Positions 1-5,657 of a DNA stretch of 9,071 nucleotides are shown here, one piece after another. Source of the stretch: Melioribacteraceae bacterium (GTDB taxonomy: Bacteria; Bacteroidota; Ignavibacteria; Ignavibacteriales; Melioribacteraceae); the NCBI GenBank assembly GCA_015486905.1, contig WFQV01000401.1, positions 1 through 9,071 of the forward strand, read 5' to 3'. Position 1 is the stretch's first letter. Each line of letters starts with the position of its first letter. Under the pieces are notes generated by a model. The model made no database searches, was not told the origin of the DNA, and saw only the letters and a program-made list of their open reading frames with translations. The position numbers were made by a program, and so were the translations under genes.

Positions 1-2
1 GG

Positions 3-365
3 CAATGGGGACGTTTACACAAACTAACGCTCAAGCATCCTTTCCACGGGCACAGTAAAATAATAGACCGCTTGATGGACGTTGGAACTTTTGAAGTCGG
101 TGGTTGCGGAACTACGCTTTTTAATACCGAGTTTTCTTTTGTCAAACCTTACGATGTAACGCTCGGTCAGGCGATGCGCTTTATCTACGATTTTTCACAG
201 CCGGATGTTTTTTACTTTACGCTCCCCTCTGGGGAATCGGGGCATGTCTGGAGTCCGCATTACGGTGAAACAACAAGAGATTGGTTGAAAGGGAAATATT
301 ACAAAGTGAACACCAATCTCGATGGGTTTAAGAATTTTCAAGAATTGACTCTAATTCCAAAGTAG
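3..365 (+). CDS. Penicillin acylase family protein, C-terminal end (5' truncated by window edge)
   Basis: This is the last 120 codons of a larger gene. The frame is open from position 3 to a TAG stop at 363-365, with no stop before the window edge, so the TTG at 72 is internal. The fragment carries the C-terminal signature of penicillin acylase/penicillin amidase (Ntn-hydrolase) beta chains: a WG-LH-LTL-HP segment at the start, a VGTFEVGG stretch, GQAMRFIYDFSQPD, then SGESGHVWSPHY followed by a W near the end. Family members hydrolyse amide bonds such as acyl-homoserine lactones, beta-lactam side chains or other N-acyl compounds. They are usually exported precursors of about 700-850 residues that self-cleave. 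The catalytic Ser and any signal peptide lie upstream and are not visible, so the substrate cannot be inferred. The gene converges on the phosphatase gene with only 9 bases between the two stops. Family assignment is fairly sure. Confidence 0.82.
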   Translation, partial: QWGRLHKLTLKHPFHGHSKIIDRLMDVGTFEVGGCGTTLFNTEFSFVKPYDVTLGQAMRFIYDFSQPDVFYFTLPSGESGHVWSPHYGETTRDWLKGKYYKVNTNLDGFKNFQELTLIPK

Positions 366-374
366 GGTAATATT

Positions 375-1148
375 TTAATCTTGAAATCTCTGAAGAATCC
401 TTTCCATTTTTTCGTGTACTATTCCGTTAGTTGCGAGTATTTGTTTGGAGAAAATGTCTATTTCTTTGCCGTTAAAGTTTGTTACTTTTCCACCCGCCTC
501 TTCAACAATAAGTTTGCCTGCTGCAATGTCCCAAGGATTGAGAACCACTTCCCAGAATCCGTCGAAAATGCCTGAGGCTACGTAGCAAAAGTCCAGCGCT
601 GCGGAACCGAGTCTGCGAACCGCACGTGCCTCAAACAAAAAAGCGTTAAATCTTTCAATCACATGTGAGGGATTGCTTTTGATGTCGTAAGGAAAGCCTG
701 TTACCAAAAGGCTTTGCTCCAAATCGCCGTTGGAACTAACGTGCATTTTGTTCTCCCCTTCGAAAGCACCCGAGCCTTTCTCTGCCGAATAGATTATGTC
801 GCGCATTACATCGTAAACTACTCCGGCTATTGTTTCCCCGTTCCTTACCACTCCGATTGAGACCGAGAATATCGGCAAACCGTGTGCAAAGTTCGTCGTG
901 CCGTCCAAGGGGTCAATTACCCAAATGTATTCGGCGTCTTTTGAGAAGCTCCCGCTTTCTTCACTTAAAATACCGTGGGTGGGAAATTCTTTTTTAATAA
1001 AGTCCATTATTAACTTTTCGGAACGTTTGTCTATTTCGGTTACCAAATCGGATTTGTTTGTTTTGAACTCAATTCCAAAATCTTTTCGGTAACCGCCGCG
1101 GATTATTTCCCCCGCCTGTTTGGAAACCTCAATTATTTTCTCTAACAT
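375..1148 (-). CDS. suhB: Inositol monophosphatase family protein (SuhB-like)
   Basis: This is a complete 257-residue protein, the normal length for a Mg2+-dependent inositol-1-monophosphatase. All family motifs are present: metal-binding acidic residues E63/E64 in ILSEES, the first signature WVIDPLDGTTNF with D79, D82, G83 and T84, and the second signature PWDIAAGKLIVEEAGG with D207. The LVTEID segment (34-40) precedes them as in SuhB. The expected reaction is hydrolysis of myo-inositol phosphate, or a related sugar or nucleotide monophosphate, in the cytoplasm. Relatives also act on fructose-1,6-bisphosphate or 3'-phosphoadenosine phosphate, and sequence alone does not separate these. The ATG start at 1148 is supported by a GGAG ribosome site (complement of 1154-1157) five bases upstream, and the conserved N-terminal helix begins there. 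It is a single gene with its own candidate promoter at 1182-1214. The symbol is by family, not proven orthology. Confidence 0.93.
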   Translation of the reverse strand: MLEKIIEVSKQAGEIIRGGYRKDFGIEFKTNKSDLVTEIDKRSEKLIMDFIKKEFPTHGILSEESGSFSKDAEYIWVIDPLDGTTNFAHGLPIFSVSIGVVRNGETIAGVVYDVMRDIIYSAEKGSGAFEGENKMHVSSNGDLEQSLLVTGFPYDIKSNPSHVIERFNAFLFEARAVRRLGSAALDFCYVASGIFDGFWEVVLNPWDIAAGKLIVEEAGGKVTNFNGKEIDIFSKQILATNGIVHEKMERILQRFQD

Positions 1149-1181
1149 TTTTTCTCCGCAAAATAATTACGTTTTGTGATT

Positions 1182-1214
1182 CAAAATTATTTAATTCAAA
1201 TGCAAATACCTAAA
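1182..1214 (-). promoter_or_regulatory. Candidate Bacteroidota-type promoter for the SuhB-like gene
   Basis: Reading the minus strand, TTTA (complement of 1211-1214) is followed after 21 bases by TAATTTTG (complement of 1182-1189), an exact match to the TAnnTTTG -7 box known from Bacteroidota. The box ends 33 bases before the ATG, giving a short leader that contains the ribosome site. The -33 box is one base off TTTG. In AT-rich DNA such matches can arise by chance. Confidence 0.38.
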
Positions 1215-1450
1215 TATTACTCACAAAAGCCGTACTACAATTATTAATAAAGCCGAAAGCAATAACATATCACTTAGTCTTAAGTAACGAGTCTTAAGTG
1301 GTTAGTTGTTAACTGTCAGAATTCGGGAGAGCCACGAATGAACGAATTTTATTCAACCAAGAACAAATGACTAATGAGTTATAGTATTGTCGCTCAAATT
1401 TTTTTTTTTGTCAAAATATTTTTTCTGTAATGTTTTTAATTCATAATTCA

Positions 1451-1473
1451 TAATTGCGGCTTGCCGCGATAGG
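1451..1473 (+). repeat. Dispersed motif, copy 1 of 3 (TAATT + GCGGCTTGCCGCGATAGG)
   Basis: A TAATT followed by GCGGCTTGCCGCGATAGG. It contains a perfect GCGGC-TT-GCCGC palindrome at 1456-1467 and follows an AT low-complexity string of ATAATTC repeats. Copy 2 at 1776-1798 matches at 22 of 23 positions and copy 3 at 2118-2140 at 18 of 23. No function is visible. Confidence 0.75.
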
Positions 1474-1547
1474 ATTTTTCTTAGTCTCTAAATCTCTTCG
1501 TCTCTTTTTCTGCCTTTTCACCTCTGCAACTTTTAATCATAGCATTT

Positions 1548-1586
1548 CACAGATTGACCGTTCGCAAGCTCACTAATCAATCTGTG
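1548..1586. repeat. Inverted repeat CACAGATTGA / TCAATCTGTG
   Basis: A perfect 10 bp stem pairs 1548-1557 with 1577-1586 around a 19-base loop. AGCA-like sequence flanks both arms. It is probably a remnant of a small foldback element, since no poly-T follows to make it a terminator. Confidence 0.6.
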
Positions 1587-1612
1587 CTACAATTTGAAAG
1601 CTAATTTCACAT

Positions 1613-1750
1613 TGTCTTGAACTATGATTTTTCTGATTTTATGATAGACTATGATTTTTATCGTAACTTGTGCCAAGTAACGAGAAAAAGCGTTCCCTAT
1701 TAACCTTTTAACCTCTTCACCTTTTTACCTTTCAATAACAGTTCAAGACA
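1613..1750. repeat. Segment bounded by an 11 bp inverted repeat, with an internal ACTATGATTTTT duplication
   Basis: TGTCTTGAACT (1613-1623) and its perfect complement AGTTCAAGACA (1740-1750) bound 138 bp. Inside the left arm is a degenerate tandem: ACTATGATTTTT occurs at 1621-1632 and again at 1648-1659, separated by a related ATTTTATGATAG string. The right half is a pyrimidine-rich run of CCTTTT/CCTCTT words. There is no open frame. It may be a small non-autonomous element or a chance pairing of repeat debris. Confidence 0.4.
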
Positions 1751-1775
1751 TTCTTAATTCTTCATTCTTAATTTT

Positions 1776-1798
1776 TAATTGCGGCTTGCCGAGATAGG
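1776..1798 (+). repeat. Dispersed motif, copy 2 of 3
   Basis: This 23-base copy is identical to copy 1 except for one C-to-A change (GCGGCTTGCCGAGATAGG core). It is again preceded by an AT-rich low-complexity run made of TTCTTAATT-like words. It lies 325 bases after copy 1 and 342 before copy 3. Confidence 0.75.
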
Positions 1799-1843
1799 GG
1801 ACGCTGATTTTAATGATGAATTATGATTTTAGCAGATTTGATA

Positions 1844-1883
1844 GAACGCGGATAACGCAGATTAAACGGATTTTCACGGATTG
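1844..1883 (+). repeat. Degenerate 10 bp tandem repeat (GGATT/CGGATA type)
   Basis: About four units with a 10-base step can be laid out from GAACGCGGAT through AACGCAGATT and AAACGGATTT to TCACGGATTG. Each unit shares an ACG-GATT-like core. It is non-coding, and no longer conserved unit is visible. Confidence 0.5.
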
Positions 1884-1906
1884 TTTAATTCGACACTTTT
1901 GTACTG

Positions 1907-2090
1907 CGGGGCTGTCTAAAAAGTAAGCCTTTCATTTTGAACACCGATTTATCGGGGTGAGAAATCTTTGTAAACATTGCGAACCATGCCTGCCGCCTGC
2001 TTGCCGGTAGGCGGGGCAGGCAGGTTCAAAAGATTTCTCAGTCGCTTAGCTCCTTCGAAATGACAATTTCAGACTTTTGGGACAGCCCCG
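1907..2090. mobile_element. MITE-like foldback element, 184 bp, no transposase
   Basis: The ends form an 18 bp terminal inverted repeat with two mismatches: CGGGGCTGTCTAAAAAGT at 1907-1924 and the complement of CGGGGCTGTCCCAAAAGT at 2073-2090. Symmetry continues inward: CATTTTGAA versus CATTTCGAA, then TGAGAAATCTTT (1958-1969) pairing with 2029-2040, then GAACC (1981-1985) with GGTTC (2023-2027), then TGCCTGCC (1987-1994) with 2015-2022, and a GCCTGC/GTAGGC apical stem. The whole element can therefore fold as one long imperfect hairpin with about 10 unpaired bases on the left arm. It has no open reading frame, so it would need a transposase in trans. I see no clear target-site duplication beside either end, so the exact boundaries are uncertain by a base or two. 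Confidence 0.78.
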
Positions 2091-2117
2091 GCAGCCAGGT
2101 TCTTAATTTTTAATTCT

Positions 2118-2140
2118 TAATTACGGTTTACCCCGATGGG
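2118..2140 (+). repeat. Dispersed motif, copy 3 of 3 (diverged)
   Basis: TAATT followed by ACGGTTTACCCCGATGGG matches copy 1 at 18 of 23 positions. Like the others it follows a TTAATTTTTAATTC low-complexity run. The changes break the central palindrome. Confidence 0.6.
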
Positions 2141-2168
2141 TTCAATGTACTTTTTTATCTTTTCTCTC

Positions 2169-2200
2169 TTTGAGCTTTTGAATTTCCAAATAATATTTTG
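2169..2200 (+). promoter_or_regulatory. Candidate promoter of the homoserine dehydrogenase operon
   Basis: TTTG at 2169-2172 is followed after 21 bases by TATTTTG (2194-2200), close to the Bacteroidota TTTG/TAnnTTTG pair. The second box ends 53 bases before the chosen ATG. The same spacing is seen at the other two candidate promoters in this window. Confidence 0.38.
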
Positions 2201-2241
2201 TGGATAAAATTGATTGATTGTATTTTAGAATGAAGAAATAT

Positions 2242-2246
2242 GAGGA
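2242..2246 (+). promoter_or_regulatory. Ribosome binding site that decides the homoserine dehydrogenase start
   Basis: GAGGA sits seven bases before the ATG at 2254. The two upstream in-frame options, TTG 2218 and ATG 2230, have no purine-rich site before them. The ATG at 2254 also places the Rossmann GFGNVG motif at the usual distance from the N-terminus. Confidence 0.7.
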
Positions 2247-2253
2247 ACTGAAT

Positions 2254-3288
2254 ATGAAATTAAAATTAGCAATAATAGGCTTCGGAAATGTGGGGCAGGG
2301 ACTTTGTGAAATACTAACCTCGAAAAGGGAATGGTTCAAAACCGGTCAAAATTTCGAATGGGAGTTGGTAGCCGTGTCTGATTTCCAAAAAGGTTCAGTC
2401 CTTTGTGATGACGGTTTGAGAACCGAGGAACTTCTGAAGCTCGTTCAAAGCTCGAAATCATTAGAAGATTACTCGGGTAAATGCACGAAAGGATTGGACG
2501 CAATTACGACAATACAACGTAGCAATGCCGATGTGGTTGTGGAAGTTACTTACACAAATATTAAAACCGCAGAGCCGGCAACTGCGCACGTCAAAACCGC
2601 TTTTTCGAAAGGCAAAAATGTTGTCTCTTCGAACAAGGGACCCGCCGCTTTACATTATGCGGAATTAAAAAAGTTAGCCGAAGCTAACGGAGTGCAATAT
2701 TTAATTGAGGGCACGGTAATGTCCGGTACGCCTGTCCTTTCTTTCGCAAAGGAAAATTTAGCCGGAGTTCAAATAAATTCGATTCGTGGAATTTTTAACG
2801 GCACTTCGAATTTTATTCTTACCGAAATGTGGAAAGGAAAGTCCTACAAAGCATCCCTGTCGGAAGCTCAAGAATTGGGATATGCCGAAGCAGTCCCTGA
2901 TGCCGACGTCGAGGGTTACGATGCGCTTGCAAAAGTTACTATCCTTGCTAATGTGTTAATGGGTACTAACTTAAATCCTTCCCAAATTAAATGCGAAGGA
3001 ATTACGGGAATTACCGAAGGAGACATTCTTAAGGCAAAGGCAGAAAATAAAAAATGGAAATTGATTGGCGAGATAATCAAAGAAGGGACAGAGGTAAAAG
3101 CCGAAGTAGGACCGCGTCTGTTAAATGCCGATTCAGCGATGGGTGGAATAGATGGCGTTCTTAATGCGGTTACGTTCACAACCGATTTGTTAGACGATGT
3201 GACAGTCGTAGGTCCCGGTGCAGGTAGAAAGGAAACCGGCTTCGCAATTCTTTCGGATTTGCTTAGGATAAACAGAGCATTGAAATAA
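2254..3288 (+). CDS. hom: Homoserine dehydrogenase, short form without ACT domain
   Basis: A 344-residue cytoplasmic NAD(P)-dependent enzyme. The family converts L-aspartate-4-semialdehyde to L-homoserine on the path to threonine and methionine. An N-terminal Rossmann fold begins with AIIGFGNVGQG (G9, G11, G14). SSNKGP at 126-130 matches the conserved SNK nucleotide/substrate motif with K128. The catalytic domain carries GTSNFILTEM (183-192) and LGYAEAVPDADVEGYDALAK (208-227), in which E212, D223 and K227 align with yeast Hom6 E208, D219 and K223. The protein ends after the Rossmann-return segment GPGAGRKETGFAILSDLL. The C-terminal ACT domain of typical roughly 430-residue bacterial enzymes is missing, so allosteric threonine feedback through that domain is not expected. 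No aspartokinase, threonine synthase or homoserine kinase lies nearby. The partner gene 21 bases downstream is an aldehyde dehydrogenase, which leaves open a catabolic or different-substrate role. Confidence 0.88.
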   Translation: MKLKLAIIGFGNVGQGLCEILTSKREWFKTGQNFEWELVAVSDFQKGSVLCDDGLRTEELLKLVQSSKSLEDYSGKCTKGLDAITTIQRSNADVVVEVTYTNIKTAEPATAHVKTAFSKGKNVVSSNKGPAALHYAELKKLAEANGVQYLIEGTVMSGTPVLSFAKENLAGVQINSIRGIFNGTSNFILTEMWKGKSYKASLSEAQELGYAEAVPDADVEGYDALAKVTILANVLMGTNLNPSQIKCEGITGITEGDILKAKAENKKWKLIGEIIKEGTEVKAEVGPRLLNADSAMGGIDGVLNAVTFTTDLLDDVTVVGPGAGRKETGFAILSDLLRINRALK

Positions 3289-3309
3289 TATTTTTCAAGG
3301 AGGCAAAAA

Positions 3310-4725
3310 ATGGAAATGATTTTAGGCGGAAAGTTAATTGACAAAGCGGAAAAAATTGAAGTTAAAAATCCTTACGACGGTAGTTTGATTGATTACGTTC
3401 CCAGAGGCACTACCGAAGATATTACCCGTGCAATAACAATTGCCGAGAAGGGCGCTGAGATTAACCGTAACCTTCCCGTACACGAACGGGTAAAAATTCT
3501 CCGAACGGTTGCTGAGATAATGGAAGATAAATTTGAAGATTTGACAAAAACAATTTACCTCGAAAGTTCAAAGACAATCCGCGAAGCAAGGAAGGAGACG
3601 GCGCGAGCAATAAATACCATTTCTCTTTCTGCCGAGGAGGCAAGCAGAATTAAGGGTGAAACAATCCCGTTCGATTCTATGCCTGGTTCGGAAAAAAGAA
3701 GCGGTTTTTATTACCGTTTCCCGGTGGGAATTATCGCTGCAATAACGCCTTTCAACGACCCTCTGAATCTTGTTGCTCACAAACTGGGTCCTGCAATTGC
3801 AAGCGGGAACGCAATTGTACTAAAGCCCGCTACCGAAACACCTTTGTCGGCTTTGCTATTGAGCAAAATATTTCTTGAAGCCGGACTGCCGGGAGAAATT
3901 CTTTCAATAATTACAGGGTACGGAAGCGAAATAGGAGAGGCGTTGGTAACGGACGAGCGAGTCGGAATGGTCTCTTTTACGGGTGGAGTTGAAACGGGAA
4001 GAGAAATTTCAAAGATTGCCGGACTGAAAAAATTAGGAATGGAACTCGGCTCAAATTCCCCTGTGATTGTAATGAAGGATGCGGATTTGGAAAAGGCTGT
4101 CTCGTCATGCGTTTCAGGCGCTTTCTGGGCGGCAGGACAAAATTGCATCGGCGTACAGAGAATTTTAATTCAAGAAGAAATTTACGAAGAGTTTAAAGAA
4201 AAGTTCGTTGACAAAACAAAGTCCTACAAAATCGGTTGTAAAGCAGACGACTTAACGGATATGGGTCCGATGATTAATGAAAAAGAAGCCTCGCGCGTAA
4301 TTGAGTGGATTGAGGAAGCCGAACGTTTGGGCGCTCGCATTTTGACCGGCGGAAGAAGAGAGGGAGCGCTTGTGGAACCGACGGTTTTGGAAGCTGTTCC
4401 ATCCTCGGCTAAGATTGACAAGAAGGAAATTTTCGGACCGGTTGTTTCTTTTTACAAATTCAAAAAATTAGACGATGCAATTGCAAAAGCAAACGATGTC
4501 GATTACGGTTTGCACGCAGCGATTTTTACCAATGATTTAAACGCCGCGTTTTATGCTGTGCGTAATTTGAATGTTGGCGGAGTGATGGTAAACGATTCAA
4601 CCGATTACCGAATAGACTCGATGCCGTTCGGCGGGGTAAAGCAAAGCGGGCTTGGTCGAGAAGGTGTTCGCTTTGCTGTTGAAGAAATGACGGAGATAAA
4701 AGTAGTCTGCTTTAATCTTGATTAA
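3310..4725 (+). CDS. Aldehyde dehydrogenase, lactaldehyde dehydrogenase (CofA)-like
   Basis: A 471-residue NAD(P)-dependent aldehyde dehydrogenase of normal family length. Visible family features are TPFNDPLNLVAHKLGPAIASG (146-166, oxyanion-hole N149), K172 in VLKPATETP, the FTGG--TG cofactor loop (223-230), the general base E245 in MELGSNSP, the nucleophile C279 in GQNCIG, EIFGPVV (E373) and PFGGVKQSGLGREG (439-452). The C-terminal third, including YGLHAAIFTNDLN and VMVNDST, closely resembles my recollection of the Methanocaldococcus lactaldehyde dehydrogenase family. That family oxidises L-lactaldehyde or glyceraldehyde-like substrates to acids without phosphate. An ELGS in place of the common ELGG follows the base. 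A strong AAGGAGG ribosome site (3297-3303) sits six bases before the ATG. It is the second gene of the operon with the homoserine dehydrogenase, so oxidation of an amino-acid semialdehyde is possible. The substrate is undetermined. Confidence 0.88.
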   Translation: MEMILGGKLIDKAEKIEVKNPYDGSLIDYVPRGTTEDITRAITIAEKGAEINRNLPVHERVKILRTVAEIMEDKFEDLTKTIYLESSKTIREARKETARAINTISLSAEEASRIKGETIPFDSMPGSEKRSGFYYRFPVGIIAAITPFNDPLNLVAHKLGPAIASGNAIVLKPATETPLSALLLSKIFLEAGLPGEILSIITGYGSEIGEALVTDERVGMVSFTGGVETGREISKIAGLKKLGMELGSNSPVIVMKDADLEKAVSSCVSGAFWAAGQNCIGVQRILIQEEIYEEFKEKFVDKTKSYKIGCKADDLTDMGPMINEKEASRVIEWIEEAERLGARILTGGRREGALVEPTVLEAVPSSAKIDKKEIFGPVVSFYKFKKLDDAIAKANDVDYGLHAAIFTNDLNAAFYAVRNLNVGGVMVNDSTDYRIDSMPFGGVKQSGLGREGVRFAVEEMTEIKVVCFNLD

Positions 4726-4986
4726 TCCGTTGTTTTAAAATTTTTAAGATAATTTAAATTGAATGGGTAGTTGAAAGGGAATCAATCTACGCAAGCGCCG
4801 TCGGCTTCCCTAAACTCTAAACTTCTAAACGAAGAATGAAAGAGTTGCGGTACAAGTTTAAATTTGGTGGCAAAAAAAATTAGCTTGTCTTTTCCTCTTG
4901 AGCGTTTTGTCACGATTTTTTGCTTTCCCGAAACGAACCAGCCCAAAATCGCGCCAAAACTTATTTGTTGTTTTTATTCGTCACAC

Positions 4987-5006
4987 CCACGGGTTAAAAC
5001 CCGTGG
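4987..5006. repeat. REP-like hairpin CCACGGGTTAAAACCCGTGG
   Basis: A perfect palindrome with 9 bp arms around a central AA. It is followed by GTTAGTGAGATGTCCCCC, typical of a dispersed repeat rather than a terminator because no T run follows. AGTGA (5009-5013) and TCACT (5040-5044) may form a second stem. It shares its T-TAAA apical form with the hairpins at 5231, 5291 and 8916. Confidence 0.72.
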
Positions 5007-5222
5007 TTAGTGAGATGTCCCCCGCCAAGTCGTGGTAAATCACTCCGGAGAAAAGAAATATTTTGTTTTTTCGGGGTTGTTCAAATAGCCGTAAAGAAGC
5101 ACTTTCTTTTAAGCCTTGTAATAAGACAGACATTATTCCAATATTCAACAAATTAAAAATTACCGTCATTACAAACCCTGCCTTTGCGCAGATTGCAAGC
5201 AATCTACGTTACAAAAATGAAA

Positions 5223-5257
5223 GTGAAATACGGCTAAAGCCGGAAAATATTTTTCAC
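5223..5257. repeat. REP-like hairpin with CGGCTAAAGCCG core
   Basis: The core palindrome CGGC-TAAA-GCCG is at 5231-5242. Outer pairing of GTGAAA (5223-5228) with TTTTCAC (5251-5257) extends it into a larger stem. It lies 225 bases after the first hairpin, and the DNA between them has no gene. Confidence 0.6.
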
Positions 5258-5268
5258 ATTTCTAGCCC

Positions 5269-5306
5269 GTTGACTGAAGTAAATGTCAATGTTGACTAAA
5301 GTTAAC
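5269..5306. repeat. Paired REP-like hairpins of the GTTGACTAAAGTTAAC type
   Basis: GTTGACTAAAGTTAAC (5291-5306) is a palindrome with a TAAA centre and one G-T pair. Just before it, GTTGACTGAAGTAAA (5269-5283) is a decayed copy of the same design. CATTGACATT-like complementarity links the two. Confidence 0.6.
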
Positions 5307-5316
5307 TGCAATGCTG

Positions 5317-5420
5317 AAAAACTCAACATTCCATTATTCCATTATTCCAATACTCCATTCACAATTCACAATTTACAATTCACCATCCAATAATCCATCC
5401 ATCCAATCATCCATTTATCC
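5317..5420. repeat. 104-base G-free low-complexity tract (CCATT/ATTCC words)
   Basis: The + strand contains no G from 5317 to 5420. The sequence is built of shuffled 4-6 base words such as CCATT, ATTCC, CAATT, CACAATT and CATCCA, without a strict period. It is non-coding. Confidence 0.75.
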
Positions 5421-5480
5421 GTTTATGCAAGGTTCTCGATTTGACAATAGTAAGCCTAATGCCTTGCGTTTTACCTCTTG

Positions 5481-5521
5481 CTTGTCACGACGTAGTCAAG
5501 CGAAGCGCAGACGAAGGCGGA
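5481..5521 (+). repeat. Modular repeat, copy A (no hairpin cassette)
   Basis: The head module CTTGTCACGACGTAGT (5481-5496) is joined directly to the tail module CAAGCGAAGCGCAGACGAAG plus GCGGA (5497-5521). Copy B starts at the very next base, so A and B are tandem. Confidence 0.8.
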
Positions 5522-5591
5522 CTTGTCACGACGTAGTACCCGCAAATGCGGGACAGGCAAGCTCAACGCAGACGAAGGTGGGCGTCTCACG
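5522..5591 (+). repeat. Modular repeat, copy B (one hairpin cassette)
   Basis: An identical head module (5522-5537) is followed by one 20-base cassette, ACCCGCAAATGCGGGACAGG (5538-5557), which holds the CCCGCAAATGCGGG palindrome. A slightly changed tail module with CGCAGACGAAGGTGGGCGTC then runs to CTCACG at 5591. A T/C-rich low-complexity string follows. Confidence 0.8.
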
Positions 5592-5657
5592 TCTTCCTTT
5601 TGTCCGTTGTTAATTGTTTGTTGATTCCTTATACTTGCATTTTAATTTTCGGGAAAT

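Larger units (their letters stand above)
1149..2253. other. Gene-free repeat-rich intergenic region
   Basis: About 1.1 kb has no credible gene in either direction. It separates the divergent suhB-like gene and homoserine dehydrogenase operon. It contains a doubled AGTCTTAAGT (1276-1285 and 1290-1299), an 11-base T run (1399-1409), pyrimidine-rich low-complexity tracts (about 1474-1535 and 1695-1785), three copies of a GCGGCTTGCCG motif, two degenerate short-period tandem tracts, a CACAGATTGA inverted repeat and a complete MITE-like element. It reads as layered decayed mobile or repeat DNA with promoters at both ends. Confidence 0.8.
4726..5657. other. Gene-free region with REP-like hairpins and modular repeats
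   Basis: There are 932 bases between the aldehyde dehydrogenase and the VTT gene with no credible gene. Short frames here translate repeat DNA and lack ribosome sites. The first 250 bases hold nothing I recognise beyond an AGGGAA/TTCCCT inverted pair (4776-4781 with 4806-4811) and no clear terminator for the operon. From 4987 onward the region holds hairpins with a shared TAAA apex, a G-free low-complexity run, and two tandem copies of the modular repeat. Confidence 0.8.

Noticed and set aside
72..365. Complete small gene starting at TTG 72
   Set aside because: The same frame is open back to the window edge and the upstream residues match the penicillin acylase family, so the gene begins outside the window.
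1399..1409. T-run as terminator of a leftward or rightward transcript
   Set aside because: No stem precedes the 11 T residues on the + strand and no gene ends nearby.
2916..3344. 142-codon frame on the minus strand
   Set aside because: It lies antisense to the well-supported homoserine dehydrogenase and start of the aldehyde dehydrogenase. Its protein is Ser/Pro-rich with no family features, so it is a shadow frame.
4726..4811. Terminator for the homoserine dehydrogenase/aldehyde dehydrogenase operon
   Set aside because: Only a weak TTTTAAAATTTTTAAG self-complementarity and a widely spaced AGGGAA/TTCCCT pair are present, with no GC stem followed by a T run.
4981..5299. Open frames of 73 and 78 codons on the two strands
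   Set aside because: Both run through the hairpin repeats and overlap each other antisense. No family is recognised and neither has a ribosome site.
5311..5613. 100-codon open frame
   Set aside because: It translates the G-free tract and the modular repeats. Its Ser/Pro/Ile-rich then Arg-rich composition changes abruptly at the repeat edges, and no ribosome site is present.
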